Notes: generated by a model from the sequence alone, not told the origin. A stretch of DNA of 64,000 nucleotides from Haloplasma contractile (GCA_016841945.1 JAENYC010000005.1:1-64000), one strand, 5' to 3'. Shown: positions 36,170-45,815, counted from the stretch's first letter. Translations and numbers: made by a program.

Positions 36170-39100
36170 ATGTTAAGAATATTAACTGGGAGAGCTGGAA
36201 GTGGAAAGACAACGATGATGAAAAATGAAATCATCAATCGATTAAATGATAATAAGGATGATAAAAATATCATATTATTTGTGCCAGAACAAATGACTTT
36301 TCAAGCAGAATATGAAATTGCAAAAAAAGTGACAGGGAAGACCTATAGTCGCTTACAAGTCTTTAGTTTTAAAAGAATGGCTTATCGGATTTTTTTAGAA
36401 GTCGGAGGTTTAAACAAAACCTTTATTAATGATATTACAGTAGAGATGATGATTACAAAAATAATAGAAGAAAAGAAAGATACTTTTTTATTGTACAATA
36501 AATTAAGCGCTAATCATAGTTTTGTTCAACTTGTTCATAGAATTTTAAAAGAGTTTAAAAGCTATCAAGTAACACCTGATGTGATTTCGCATTTAATAGA
36601 AAATGAAAAAATGGATGAAACATTAAAGAAGAAATTACATGATATAAGTATTATATATAATGAGTTAAATCAATTGTATCATCAACAATTGTTAGATCGT
36701 GAAGATTTTTATCAAGCACTAGCAGATAATATTAAAAAATCAACTTATATAAAAAATGTTGACATATATATTGATGGCTATCATCAGTTTACAACGGTTG
36801 AACTAAATGTGATAAAAGAGATGATGTTGGTTTGTTCTAACATGACAATACTGTTTACATTGGATAATCCAAGTCAAATTGATATGTCAGATGAAGACCA
36901 TTTATTTAATTTGCCTTTTAAAACATTTATGAAGATTAAGAATTTTGCATTAGATAATGAGATGAAAATGGAAATTAAGCATTTGCCTAATTATAATTTA
37001 AAGCGATTTAATCAAACATCATTATACTTTTTAGAACAACATTATGAAAAACAACGTGTATATGAGGGAGATGTCAAGGGAATAAAGGTTATCGAAAATG
37101 AGAATCCGACATCAGAGGTTCATGCGGTTGCAAGAATGATTTATCAAGATATATTAGAAAATAATTTAACATTTAGTGATTATGTAATCTATATCAATAA
37201 TCAGGAAGTCTATTACCCCCTTATACAAAATATCTTTTCACTATACGATATTCCTGTATTTATAGATGATAAAAAATTAATGTTAGACCATTCTTTATTG
37301 AACTTTATTGATGCCACCCTAGAAGCGATTAAAACCAATTTAAGTTATGAGGCAATGTTTAGGGCGATTAAAACTGAAATTTTAATTCCGCTTCACTATC
37401 ATGGGACAACCCTTAATGAAAATAATTATCCTCATATTATTCGTGATTATAGAAAACGGATTGATTTATTAGAGAATTATTGTTTATCCCATGGTATTAG
37501 AGGTACTGACTGGGAAAAAGAAGAATGGGAACTTGATATTTATAAAAAATTAGGTGAAAAAAATCGCAATAAAACAAAAAAAGAAAGTGAATTAGAAAGC
37601 GTGATCAATGAAACCAAGAATGAAATTTCTCGGGTCATGTTGGAGTTTAAGAAACGATTTGTCAATGCTGATACTGTTAAAGAACAAATTACTGCGATAT
37701 ATGAACTACTCGTTGAAATAAATGTTGAAAAGAAATTAGATTTATATGAACAAATCAACATGAGTGGAGAAGATGTAGATTTAAACGAGGCAAAAAAACA
37801 TAAACAAGTCTATAATCAATTGATGGAATTATTTGATGAACTTGTTTTAGTATGTGGTGAGTATCAAGTAAATACAAATGATTTAATTAAAATATTAAGA
37901 ACTGGTTTTAAAGGGATGAAATTTGCGATTGTACCACCGGCAATAGATCAAGTGATGGTTGGTGCGATGAAACGGTCGAGATTTGAAATGTTAGGACATT
38001 TTGATGATCCAAAGACGATGGGGGTTAAAAAAGCCATTGTATTAGGTGTGAATGAGAATGAAATACCAAAAGTACAATATGATAGTGGTCTAATTACAAG
38101 TAAAGAGAGAGAATTCATATTGAATCAGGATATAGAACTCACTCCAACAATTGAGACAGCGTTTCTTGAAGAGTATTTTATCATTTATTCTGTATTGTGT
38201 TCAGCAAGTGATGAGCTGATACTGTCATACCATCTTTCATCACATGATAAGAAAGAAGCGTATCGTTCAGAAGTTATTGAAAAAATACTACAAATGTTTC
38301 CAAAGTTAAAAGTTAAAACAATATATGATTTTCCTCAAAAGGAAGAAGATAATCTTTGCTATGTCACAACAAAAAGTATGACATCTAAACTCGTTCTTCA
38401 GGCCATTCATCTATTAAGAAAGGGTTATGAGGTAAATGATTTATGGAAAGCACTGTATGGATATTATAAACACCATCATTCATTATCTGAGAGACTCCTT
38501 GGTGTGACTTATGTGAATGAATCTGTGCCAATTGAAAAAGAACAGATAAAACAAGTTTTTGGAGAAACAATCAATGCGAGTATTTCTAGTGTTGAAAAAT
38601 ACAATAATTGTCCCTATGCTTATTATTTAGAAAGAGGTTTACAATTAAAAACACGGGATATTCAAAATATTGAACCGGTTGACATAGGGGATTTATATCA
38701 TGAGACGATGAAAGAAGTGGCCCTTTTATTAATTCAAAACAATAAAAAACTTCATGAATTACCATTAGATAACATGAATCAGTTGGTCAATCAGATTGTC
38801 GATAATTTTTCTTATAAAATAGGGCGTAAATACTTTAAGAACAATAAAAAAAATGCCTATCTACTTTATAAAATCAAACAATCATTATTAAAATCGATAC
38901 AGAATATGGTTTATCAATCAAAGCACGATGCGTTCAAAATTTTGGCAGTTGAAGAAAAATTTGGTCATGATGCAAAACGATTACAAGTAGCCCCCCTTCA
39001 ATTAAAGACAGGTTTTAAGATGAATCTTAAGGGATATATTGATAGAATTGATGTAGCCAATTTAGATGATGAGATATATGTCCGTATTATTGATTATAAA

Positions 39101-39715
39101 TCTGGAAATCGTGATATCGATTTTAATAAAATCTATCATAGATTGAGTTTACAACTATTTACCTACTTAGATGTTGTATTAAACAATGCCAAAGTCTTGT
39201 TTAATCAAGAAGCTAAACCAGCAGGTGTCCTATATTATCAAATACAAAATTCAGAGATTAAAGCGGATAAAGAATTAGAAGAGGATGAAATCATTTCGAA
39301 ACATCATGAACAGTATAAAATGAATGGTTATACATTAGGAGACCAAAAGGTATCTACATTATTTGATAATCAATTAAAAGAAAAAAAGAAATCAGATATT
39401 GTTAAGGTGACTTTAACGAAAACGGGTTATCATAAGACGCAATCAAAAGTTTTAACAGTAGATGAAATAAATGCATTAAGACAATATACAAGAAGGTCAC
39501 TCATTCAATCAATGGAAGACATTACAAGTGGTCGTATTGATATTAAGCCAGTGATGTATCAGAAATTATCCCACTGTAAATATTGTGAGTACCATTCAAT
39601 TTGTAAATTTGATGCAAAATTAAGAGAAAATGATTATCATGAGATAAGAAAAACAGGTGATACGCAAGATGTAATACAAAAGATTCTAGAGGAGTTTGGA
39701 AGTGAGAAGAAATGA
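36170..39715 (+). CDS. addB: ATP-dependent helicase/nuclease subunit AddB
   Basis: Half of the AddAB complex that resects double-strand breaks and recognises Chi. 1181 residues: Walker A TGRAGSGKTTMM at the N-terminus, inactivated-helicase-like core, and a C-terminal RecB-type nuclease (IDRIDVAN, RIIDYKSG). Four cysteines for the structural iron-sulfur cluster are visible: one in NNCPYAYYLERG and three in HCKYCEYHSICKF. ATG 36170 follows GTGGGTGA. It overlaps addA by four bases. Confidence 0.96.
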   Translation: MLRILTGRAGSGKTTMMKNEIINRLNDNKDDKNIILFVPEQMTFQAEYEIAKKVTGKTYSRLQVFSFKRMAYRIFLEVGGLNKTFINDITVEMMITKIIEEKKDTFLLYNKLSANHSFVQLVHRILKEFKSYQVTPDVISHLIENEKMDETLKKKLHDISIIYNELNQLYHQQLLDREDFYQALADNIKKSTYIKNVDIYIDGYHQFTTVELNVIKEMMLVCSNMTILFTLDNPSQIDMSDEDHLFNLPFKTFMKIKNFALDNEMKMEIKHLPNYNLKRFNQTSLYFLEQHYEKQRVYEGDVKGIKVIENENPTSEVHAVARMIYQDILENNLTFSDYVIYINNQEVYYPLIQNIFSLYDIPVFIDDKKLMLDHSLLNFIDATLEAIKTNLSYEAMFRAIKTEILIPLHYHGTTLNENNYPHIIRDYRKRIDLLENYCLSHGIRGTDWEKEEWELDIYKKLGEKNRNKTKKESELESVINETKNEISRVMLEFKKRFVNADTVKEQITAIYELLVEINVEKKLDLYEQINMSGEDVDLNEAKKHKQVYNQLMELFDELVLVCGEYQVNTNDLIKILRTGFKGMKFAIVPPAIDQVMVGAMKRSRFEMLGHFDDPKTMGVKKAIVLGVNENEIPKVQYDSGLITSKEREFILNQDIELTPTIETAFLEEYFIIYSVLCSASDELILSYHLSSHDKKEAYRSEVIEKILQMFPKLKVKTIYDFPQKEEDNLCYVTTKSMTSKLVLQAIHLLRKGYEVNDLWKALYGYYKHHHSLSERLLGVTYVNESVPIEKEQIKQVFGETINASISSVEKYNNCPYAYYLERGLQLKTRDIQNIEPVDIGDLYHETMKEVALLLIQNNKKLHELPLDNMNQLVNQIVDNFSYKIGRKYFKNNKKNAYLLYKIKQSLLKSIQNMVYQSKHDAFKILAVEEKFGHDAKRLQVAPLQLKTGFKMNLKGYIDRIDVANLDDEIYVRIIDYKSGNRDIDFNKIYHRLSLQLFTYLDVVLNNAKVLFNQEAKPAGVLYYQIQNSEIKADKELEEDEIISKHHEQYKMNGYTLGDQKVSTLFDNQLKEKKKSDIVKVTLTKTGYHKTQSKVLTVDEINALRQYTRRSLIQSMEDITSGRIDIKPVMYQKLSHCKYCEYHSICKFDAKLRENDYHEIRKTGDTQDVIQKILEEFGSEKK

Positions 39716-42700
39716 GTGTAACCTATACAAAAGAACAAAATCAAGCCATCAAAATGACAGGGACTAATTTATTAGTTTCTGCAAGTGCAGGAAGTGGGAA
39801 GACAACGGTTTTAATAGAGCGCATATTACATAAAATCATTAATGAAAAATGTAATGTTGATGAAATATTGGTTGTCACGTTTACTGAAGCGGCAGCTTCT
39901 GAATTAAAATTGCGGTTGAGATTAAAAATCACAAAGGCTTTATTAGAACAGCCTCGTAATAAACATTTAAGAAAACAATTACCAAAATTAGCGAATGCTC
40001 ATATCGCCACATTTCATTCATTTTGTAATGAAGTCATAAAAAAATTCTTTTACCTAATTGACTTTGATGCAACCTATAAAATTGGTGATGATGTTGAGAT
40101 TTTCATGATTGCCAAACTCACATTAGATCAATTGTTTGAAGATTGTTTTGAAAGAGATGATGAAAAATTCAAGTTAATTGTTGAGCGTTTTTCTACTAAA
40201 ACCCATGATGATGCATTGTTACAATTAATCATTGACCTCTATTTTAAAATGCGTTCATTACCTTTTAAAAAACAATTTAAACAAGGGGTCTTACAAAAAT
40301 ATCATCATCAAGATGATATCACAACTTGGGCATATTATGATTTAATGAAAGAATCAATACAAGAAAAACTAAAAGAAGCAAAAAACCTTTTTACAAAAGC
40401 CTATTTACTTGCTAGTCAATTTGGTCATCAATATATTGAGCAATATGAAGATGATGTTAAATTAATTGACAATATAGAAAAACAATTAGAAACTTCATTT
40501 GATGATGTCCATCAATATTTAAAAATTGTAAAATTTAATACATTTCGATCAAATTGTGAAGAAATCGATCAGATGAGTAAAGAAATGATTAAAGAATATC
40601 GTGATCGTGCTAAAAAGATAGTGATGAATGATTTAGCGAAAAAATATTTTCCATATAAAGGAAAAAGTCAATTGAGATTTCTAACAGAGAATAAAAAAGT
40701 ATTAGAAGCCTTATTTTACTTCATTGATTTATTTGATAGTCACTTTAAAGATGCAAAGAGAGATAAAAACCTCGTTGATTTTAATGATTTAGAGGAGTTA
40801 ACGTTAAAAATATTATTATTAAATCAAAATCAGAATGAAGCAACGATATATTATCGTCAGTTATTTAAAGAAATCTTTATCGATGAGTTTCAGGATACTA
40901 ACTCCATGCAGGAAACGATTATGAAATTAATCGCAAATGGCAATAATTTATTTATGGTTGGAGATGTCAAACAATCGATATATCGTTTTCGTTCTGCTGA
41001 ACCGGATATTTTTCAACAAAAATACAAACAATATCAGATGAATCAAGGGGGCAAGTTAATCAATTTAAATGCTAATTACAGAAGTCGCCATGAAATACTT
41101 GGCTATATTAATTATCTATTTTATCAATTAATGGATGAAGATTGTTTTGAAATTGACTATGATGATGATGCTTGTTTAAAATTTGGACAAAAGGATTATC
41201 TTAAAAATAAGTTAGAAGATACTTTTGTACATCTACATTTAATAGATAAGCATAAATTACAAGAAAGTAGAGAAAATACCATTGAGAAAAGTGAAATAGA
41301 AGCACATTATGTCGCAAAACAGATAAGAAACTTAATTGATCATCAAGCCCTTGTGTATGATAAACAATTATTGGATGTAAGGCCTATTCAATATCGAGAT
41401 ATTGTGATTTTGTCACGAACAAAAAACGAACAAAATACTTATCATGATATTTTTAAACAATACAATATTCCATTTTTAACAACGGAGTTATCCGGATATT
41501 TTGATTCAATTGAAGTATTAACCATTACCTCAATTTTGAAGGTCATTGACAATCCTTTGCAAGATATTCCATTGGTTGCTACTTTACGCAGTCCTATATT
41601 TCAAATGAATGAAAAAGAGTTAATTGAAATAAAAATCAATAGTCATAAGGACTATTTTTATGATAAAATAATAGATTATTTAAAAATAGGTAAAAATATA
41701 ACAATAATCAGTAAGTTGAAAACCTTTGTGAAACAATTAAATAATTGGCGAGAACATGTTAAAAACGAACCGTTATCCGAATTGCTGTTTAGTATTTATC
41801 ATGAGACGAATTACTATGATTTTGTATTAGGACAAATCGGGGGAAAACAAAGACAAGCTAATTTAGATTTATTGTTTGAAAGAGCTAAATTATATGAACA
41901 ATTTATCTCAAACAGTTTATTCAAATTTATACAGTTGATAAATTTCTTGAATGAAAATGAAAAAGATCTACCTCAAGCTAGAACACTCAGTGATAACGAA
42001 GATTTAGTTCGATTTATGACAATTCATAAATCGAAAGGATTAGAGTTTCCAGTGGTGTTTGTCACAAATTTAAATAAAAAATATAACATAGAAGATGAGA
42101 AATCACCGGTATTATTTGAGAAAGATTTTGGACTTGCCTTTCAATATATGGATATCATGCACCGTGTTAAATATGATACTTTATATCAACAACTTTTAAA
42201 GGATAAATTAAGAAAGCAAATGTTAGCAGAGGAATTAAGGTTATTGTATGTTGCATTAACAAGAGCGAAAGAAAGACTTTATTTAATCGGATGTGTGGAT
42301 GATTTTGATGAAGAGAAAAAGAAATTAAAACAGTTATCTTCTATAGATGATGTGATACTCCCGAAAGAAGAAAGACAATCACTTAATTATCTAGACTTAA
42401 TTTTAAAAGCGATGGCAAGGCATAAAGAGTTTCATAGATTATTACAACAATGTATAGAAACTAAGTTTCATCAAAAGATAATGACTCCTTCATGTAATGT
42501 TAAAATCATTACCTCAGTTGATGAAGAAAACATAGAAAATCATCATGATGCTACTTATGAGATTGATTTTTCAAAATATACGAAAGAAATTAGTAAACGA
42601 TTAAATTACACTTATCCATATAATGAAAAAACAAATCATTTCGCAAAACAAACCATTGCGGATATGAAACGTGCAAATCAAATCAGTGAATATCAATATC

Positions 42701-43266
42701 ATCATGAGAAATCAATATTAAAAAAACCAAAATTTATAGATAAGAAAGAAAATGCGACGTTACGTGGAACAAGTTATCATATCTTTATGCAACACCTTGA
42801 TTATCATCAAGACTATTCGATTGAGCACTTAAAACAACTTAAAAATAAATTACTAGTAGAGGGTATTATGAACGATGAACAAATTGATTTGATTGATTTA
42901 TCTAAAATAGAATCCTTCTTAAATAGTGAAGTTGCACAAAAAATAAAGAAGAGTCATAAAATTAATAAAGAAATGCCTTTTACCACATTGGTTAATGGAA
43001 AAACAGTATATCATGATTTAAAAGATGAAGTGGATATACTATTACAGGGGGTTGTTGATTTATTAGTTGAGTTTAAAGATACTTGCGTATTAATCGATTT
43101 TAAATCTGATAGAATAGAAAATTCAAAGACGGCAATTAATCGTTTAAAAAGACAATATCAAATACAAATTGATGTTTATAAAGAAGCAATGCAAAATATA
43201 TACAAACATCATTCAATAGAAGCTTATTTATATTTGTTTGAGATAAATCAATTGATAAAGATGTGA
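39712..43266 (+). CDS. addA: ATP-dependent helicase/nuclease subunit AddA
   Basis: UvrD-type 3'-5' helicase plus nuclease, 1184 residues. Walker A SASAGSGKTTVLIERI, motif Ia VTFTEAAA, motif II FIDEFQDTN, motif III GDVKQSIYRFR, motif V MTIHKSKGLEFPVVF, motif VI ALTRAKERLYL. The nuclease domain shows GTSYHIFMQHL and LIDFKSDRI. It starts in the addB stop codon (ATGA). It forms a heterodimer with AddB for recombination repair. Confidence 0.97.
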   Translation: MSVTYTKEQNQAIKMTGTNLLVSASAGSGKTTVLIERILHKIINEKCNVDEILVVTFTEAAASELKLRLRLKITKALLEQPRNKHLRKQLPKLANAHIATFHSFCNEVIKKFFYLIDFDATYKIGDDVEIFMIAKLTLDQLFEDCFERDDEKFKLIVERFSTKTHDDALLQLIIDLYFKMRSLPFKKQFKQGVLQKYHHQDDITTWAYYDLMKESIQEKLKEAKNLFTKAYLLASQFGHQYIEQYEDDVKLIDNIEKQLETSFDDVHQYLKIVKFNTFRSNCEEIDQMSKEMIKEYRDRAKKIVMNDLAKKYFPYKGKSQLRFLTENKKVLEALFYFIDLFDSHFKDAKRDKNLVDFNDLEELTLKILLLNQNQNEATIYYRQLFKEIFIDEFQDTNSMQETIMKLIANGNNLFMVGDVKQSIYRFRSAEPDIFQQKYKQYQMNQGGKLINLNANYRSRHEILGYINYLFYQLMDEDCFEIDYDDDACLKFGQKDYLKNKLEDTFVHLHLIDKHKLQESRENTIEKSEIEAHYVAKQIRNLIDHQALVYDKQLLDVRPIQYRDIVILSRTKNEQNTYHDIFKQYNIPFLTTELSGYFDSIEVLTITSILKVIDNPLQDIPLVATLRSPIFQMNEKELIEIKINSHKDYFYDKIIDYLKIGKNITIISKLKTFVKQLNNWREHVKNEPLSELLFSIYHETNYYDFVLGQIGGKQRQANLDLLFERAKLYEQFISNSLFKFIQLINFLNENEKDLPQARTLSDNEDLVRFMTIHKSKGLEFPVVFVTNLNKKYNIEDEKSPVLFEKDFGLAFQYMDIMHRVKYDTLYQQLLKDKLRKQMLAEELRLLYVALTRAKERLYLIGCVDDFDEEKKKLKQLSSIDDVILPKEERQSLNYLDLILKAMARHKEFHRLLQQCIETKFHQKIMTPSCNVKIITSVDEENIENHHDATYEIDFSKYTKEISKRLNYTYPYNEKTNHFAKQTIADMKRANQISEYQYHHEKSILKKPKFIDKKENATLRGTSYHIFMQHLDYHQDYSIEHLKQLKNKLLVEGIMNDEQIDLIDLSKIESFLNSEVAQKIKKSHKINKEMPFTTLVNGKTVYHDLKDEVDILLQGVVDLLVEFKDTCVLIDFKSDRIENSKTAINRLKRQYQIQIDVYKEAMQNIYKHHSIEAYLYLFEINQLIKM

Positions 43267-43286
43267 ATCAATGGAAATTAGTGTTA

Positions 43287-43315
43287 TTTACATTATACGT
43301 ATAATTTGGTATAAT
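43287..43315 (+). promoter_or_regulatory. Promoter of the CNNM/CorC-like gene
   Basis: TTTACA (43287-43292), 17-base spacer, TATAAT (43310-43315). Confidence 0.7.
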
Positions 43316-43355
43316 ATAAGGTGATATTTTATAATATGAGGAGTGTGTTGTTACT

Positions 43356-44777
43356 GTGGAGGACCCGTCGGTCTTTAGTAATGTATTAATATTTTTAACA
43401 GGTGAACCTACTCAAAATGGAGTACAGTTTATCAACTATATATTTTTAATAATACTTTTAATCTTATCCGCGTTCTTTTCATCTAGTGAAACGGCTTTTT
43501 CAAGTGTTAATATTATACGTTTGAAAAATGCAAGTGATGAGAGAAGAAGAGGGGCAAAGAAAGCATTATATGTTGCTGAAAATTTTGATAAGACATTATC
43601 AGCGATTTTAATCGGAAATAATATTGTCAATATCGCAACAGCATCATTAGTGACGGTCATGTCAATTAATTTATTAGGTAATACTAGAGGTCCTATTGCA
43701 GCGACTTTAGTTACGACAGTATTTATTCTAATATTTGGTGAGATATTACCTAAATCTTATGCGAAAGAAAATTCTTTAACATTTTGTATTCATTTTGGTT
43801 GGATATTATTGTTCTTTATTCGTATTTTCTATCCGCTTATTTTTGTGGTAATGAAAATTAAGAACAGTTTATCAAACTTATTTGAAAAACATAAAGATAA
43901 GTCTTTACCTTCTGTCACAGAAGATGAATTAGAAGTGATTATCGATACGATGGAAGAAGAAGGCGTCATTGAAGAAGAAGAAAGAGAAATGATTCGCAGC
44001 GTATTAGATTTAAGCGATACAGATATCTATGACATTATGACGCCAAGAGTTGATATGGTTGGTGTTTATGTTGATGATGATTTGGATTATATCAAAGAGT
44101 GTTTTATAAAAGAAAAATTCTCTCGTATGCCAGTTTATAAGGAATCTAAGGATAATATCGTTGGTATTTTGTATGAAAGAGATTTTTTTGAAGCCCTAAT
44201 TACGATAAAGGATGAAAGTAAAATTAAAATTGAAAATTTAATGCGTAAGCCAATATATGTACCTAAATCAATGCATGTAGATGCCTTAATGGAACTATTA
44301 CAAAGAAACAAACAACATTTAGCCATAGTTTCCGATGAGTACGGCGGTACTTCAGGACTCGTAACGATGGAAGATTGTTTAGAAGAGCTAGTCGGAGAAA
44401 TATATGATGAACATGATGAAGAAGAGTTTGAAATAAAGAAAATAGATGATCATAATTATGAAATTAATGCATCTTTATCTTTAGAAGATATTTTTGAAGA
44501 GTTTGATTTAGGTAAAGCACCAGAAACTCATTATAACAGTGTTGGTGGATGGCTATATGAAAAGTTAGAAGAAATACCTGTTGTCGGTGATCAATACGTT
44601 TATACGTCATTAGTTAAAATAGATCATGATGTAACAACGATTGAAGATGATGAATACTATGAATTAATCATCACGTTTACGGTAAAAGAATTACAAAACA
44701 GACGTATGAAAAAAATACATCTTCAAATCGAAAAATCTGACATATTAAGTAAAGAAAATACCAATAATGATTCATAA
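43356..44777 (+). CDS. CNNM/CorC-family transporter-like membrane protein (DUF21-CBS-CorC)
   Basis: 473 residues. An N-terminal DUF21 domain of four helices (from about 23, with AFFSSSETAFSSVNIIRLKN), a paired CBS region (DIYDIMTPRVDMVGV, FSRMPVYKES, VPKSMHVDALMELL) and a C-terminal CorC/HlyC domain (HNYEINASLSLEDIFEEFDL). Family members move magnesium or sense nucleotides through CBS. Annotators often call it hemolysin by old habit; that role is not supported. Start GTG 43356; GAGGAG lies 12 bases upstream, rather far. Confidence 0.92.
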   Translation: MEDPSVFSNVLIFLTGEPTQNGVQFINYIFLIILLILSAFFSSSETAFSSVNIIRLKNASDERRRGAKKALYVAENFDKTLSAILIGNNIVNIATASLVTVMSINLLGNTRGPIAATLVTTVFILIFGEILPKSYAKENSLTFCIHFGWILLFFIRIFYPLIFVVMKIKNSLSNLFEKHKDKSLPSVTEDELEVIIDTMEEEGVIEEEEREMIRSVLDLSDTDIYDIMTPRVDMVGVYVDDDLDYIKECFIKEKFSRMPVYKESKDNIVGILYERDFFEALITIKDESKIKIENLMRKPIYVPKSMHVDALMELLQRNKQHLAIVSDEYGGTSGLVTMEDCLEELVGEIYDEHDEEEFEIKKIDDHNYEINASLSLEDIFEEFDLGKAPETHYNSVGGWLYEKLEEIPVVGDQYVYTSLVKIDHDVTTIEDDEYYELIITFTVKELQNRRMKKIHLQIEKSDILSKENTNNDS

Positions 44778-44800
44778 AAGACCTTAAAAGGTCTTTTTTT
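44776..44800 (+). terminator. Intrinsic terminator after the CNNM-like gene
   Basis: AAAAGACCTT (44776-44785) pairs with AAGGTCTTTT (44788-44797), then T5. It insulates the peptide array that follows. Confidence 0.85.
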
Positions 44801-44832
44801 TTGAAAAAAAATAAAAAATTTTATAAAAAAGG

Positions 44833-44860
44833 TTGTATTTTTCTTAAAAAATGATATACT
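44833..44860 (+). promoter_or_regulatory. Promoter of unit A
   Basis: TTGTAT (44833-44838), 16-base spacer, extended -10 TGATATACT (TATACT 44855-44860). The same arrangement, including the upstream A-tract, recurs in unit B. Confidence 0.75.
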
Positions 44861-44865
44861 TATAT

Positions 44866-44885
44866 TGTAACAAAACATTGTTACA
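44866..44885. promoter_or_regulatory. Inverted-repeat operator candidate, unit A
   Basis: TGTAACA-N6-TGTTACA, a perfect 7-bp inverted repeat five bases after the -10, overlapping the expected transcription start. An identical 20-mer is at the same place in unit B. Confidence 0.65.
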
Positions 44886-44917
44886 TTTCATATACTAAAA
44901 TGAAGGGAGAAATAAAA

Positions 44918-45013
44918 ATGAATGAAACGATGAATATTGAATTAAAAATTCAAGAATATAAAGAATTGGTAGAGGAAATCGAAGAGAATTATAAAAAAGA
45001 TACAAAAGAATAA
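44918..45013 (+). CDS. Small heptad peptide A1 (31 aa)
   Basis: Starts MNETMNIELKIQEY and continues with an acidic helix. ATG 44918 follows AAGGGAGAAA. Hydrophobic residues fall at 7, 11, 14, 18, 21 and 25 (I, I, Y, V, I, Y), a perfect a/d heptad pattern; it has about ten acidic and five basic residues. It shares the core IQ-Y-KE-V--IE with the other array peptides, in the same register, but lacks their MYFDY start. First gene after promoter and operator. Function unknown. Confidence 0.75.
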   Translation: MNETMNIELKIQEYKELVEEIEENYKKDTKE

Positions 45014-45031
45014 AAAAATTCCAAAAAAAGG

Positions 45032-45059
45032 TTGACAACAAAATATAAACTGATATAAT
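45032..45059 (+). promoter_or_regulatory. Strong internal promoter between peptides A1 and A2
   Basis: TTGACA (45032-45037), 16-base spacer, TATAAT (45054-45059) with a TG extension, again behind an A-tract and GG. Unit B lacks it: the -35 part is deleted there. Confidence 0.75.
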
Positions 45060-45096
45060 ACATTCTTGGTGATTTTTTTAGAAAGGAGGAATTGAT

Positions 45097-45186
45097 ATGT
45101 ATTTTGATTACGAAGTAGAACAAAAACTTCAACAGTACAAAGAAGAAGTAAAAAGAGTCGAAAGAAAAGAAGACGCTAGAAAGTAA
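45097..45186 (+). CDS. Small heptad peptide A2 (29 aa)
   Basis: Starts MYFDYEVEQKLQQYKEEV, then a mixed Lys/Arg/Glu tail. ATG 45097 follows AAAGGAGGAATTGAT, a near-ideal ribosome binding site. Heptad residues V7, L11, Y14, V18, V21. The charge is balanced, unlike the acidic A1. Closest to A4 in sequence. It has no counterpart in unit B. Confidence 0.78.
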   Translation: MYFDYEVEQKLQQYKEEVKRVERKEDARK

Positions 45187-45215
45187 GAAAAAAATAATAA
45201 CAAGGAGGGATAACG

Positions 45216-45311
45216 ATGTATTTTGATTACGAAGCTAAGTTAGTAGTAGAACAGTATAAAGAAAAAGTAAAAGAGATTGAAAATAACGAGAACCGAAAAA
45301 ATAATCAGTAA
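45216..45311 (+). CDS. Small heptad peptide A3 (31 aa)
   Basis: Starts MYFDYEAKLVVEQYKEKV, then IENNEN and an Asn/Lys tail. ATG 45216 follows AAGGAGGGATAAC. The register matches the other members. Compared with its copy at 45997, several changes are silent (TAC/TAT, GTA/GTT), which supports real coding selection. Helix likely; function unknown. Confidence 0.78.
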   Translation: MYFDYEAKLVVEQYKEKVKEIENNENRKNNQ

Positions 45312-45336
45312 ATTTAAAAAAATTGGTAAACTTTTA

Positions 45337-45372
45337 AATTTATTGAATATACTGAATATCGGGTGTAAATTT
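45337..45372 (+). repeat. 36-base identical noncoding block, unit A copy
   Basis: Runs from AATTTATTGAATATACT to GGGTGTAAATTT, identical to 46102-46137. It holds TATACT (45348-45353) preceded by a second TGAATAT-type repeat and could be an internal promoter (GGTAAA 17 bases upstream) or an mRNA element before the fourth peptide gene. Confidence 0.7.
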
Positions 45373-45389
45373 AAAAGGAGGAATTGATA

Positions 45390-45479
45390 ATGTATATCGA
45401 TTACGATGTAAACCAAAGAATACAACAGTACAAAGAAGAGGTAAAAAGAGTCGAGAGAAAAGAAGACTCAAGAAAATAA
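45390..45479 (+). CDS. Small heptad peptide A4 (29 aa)
   Basis: Starts MYIDYDVNQRIQQYKEEV and ends in the same VERKED-RK tail as A2. ATG 45390 follows AAAAGGAGGAATTGATA. Its ribosome binding site and first codons match A2, suggesting duplication within the unit. The unit B counterpart (46153) is frameshifted. Confidence 0.78.
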   Translation: MYIDYDVNQRIQQYKEEVKRVERKEDSRK

Positions 45480-45502
45480 TAAAAAATAAGGAGGGATGAA
45501 AA

Positions 45503-45613
45503 ATGCATTTTGACTACAAAGTAATGTATTTTGATCATGATGTAAACCACAGACTTCAACAGTACAAAGAAGAAGTGCGAAAAGTTGAAAACAAAGATGA
45601 TATAAAAAAGTAA
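45503..45613 (+). CDS. Small heptad peptide A5 (36 aa) with doubled N-terminus
   Basis: Starts MHFDYKVMYFDHDVNHRL: the MYFDY-type opening occurs twice in tandem. Translation from the second Met (45524) would give a normal 29-residue peptide. ATG 45503 follows AAGGAGGGATGAAAA at good spacing, so the longer form is preferred. The tail is VENKDDIKK. The unit B counterpart (46252) has a single opening. Confidence 0.75.
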   Translation: MHFDYKVMYFDHDVNHRLQQYKEEVRKVENKDDIKK

Positions 45614-45672
45614 TTGTCTTAAAAAATGAAAAATTAAAACATAAAAATAAAAATAATAGATTGGTGGTAAAA

Positions 45673-45729
45673 ATGATCAACAAATTGAGTAAGAATAAAT
45701 TTATAATAAATCCTACTTATGAAGTATAA
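45673..45729 (+). CDS. Short ORF A6 (18 codons) running into the terminator
   Basis: Reads MINKLSKNKFIINPTYEV. ATG 45673 follows TTGGTGGTAAAA. It is not heptad-like and shares only its position with the rest of the array. Its last codons form the 5' arm of the terminator and its stop codon is in the loop. The same arrangement is kept in unit B, so ribosomes on it could affect termination. Confidence 0.55.
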   Translation: MINKLSKNKFIINPTYEV

Positions 45730-45744
45730 AGTAGGATTTATTTT
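45705..45744 (+). terminator. Intrinsic terminator of unit A
   Basis: AATAAATCCTACT (45705-45717) pairs with AGTAGGATTTATT (45730-45742), followed by T. The 5' arm is coding in A6. Confidence 0.85.
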
Positions 45745-45782
45745 TTTTGTTTATTTTATCTAAAAAAAATTACAAAAAAAGG

Positions 45783-45810
45783 TTGCAATATTCTAAAAAC
45801 ATGATATACT
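45783..45810 (+). promoter_or_regulatory. Promoter of unit B
   Basis: TTGCAA (45783-45788), 16-base spacer, extended -10 TGATATACT (TATACT 45805-45810), matching unit A in spacing and context. Confidence 0.75.
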
Positions 45811-45815
45811 ATAAT

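Larger units (their letters stand above)
44826..45742 (+). repeat. Micro-operon unit A (six small peptide genes), first of two tandem copies
   Basis: Begins at the A-tract/GGTTG promoter and ends with an intrinsic terminator. It holds peptide genes at 44918, 45097, 45216, 45390, 45503 and 45673. It aligns element by element with unit B (45773-46480): promoter, operator, first peptide, third peptide, a 36-base identical block, fourth to sixth peptides, terminator. Third-position changes dominate in the coding parts. Confidence 0.85.

Noticed and set aside
43356-44777. Hemolysin annotation
   Set aside because: The domain set is DUF21-CBS-CorC; the name hemolysin is historical and nothing in the sequence supports membrane lysis.
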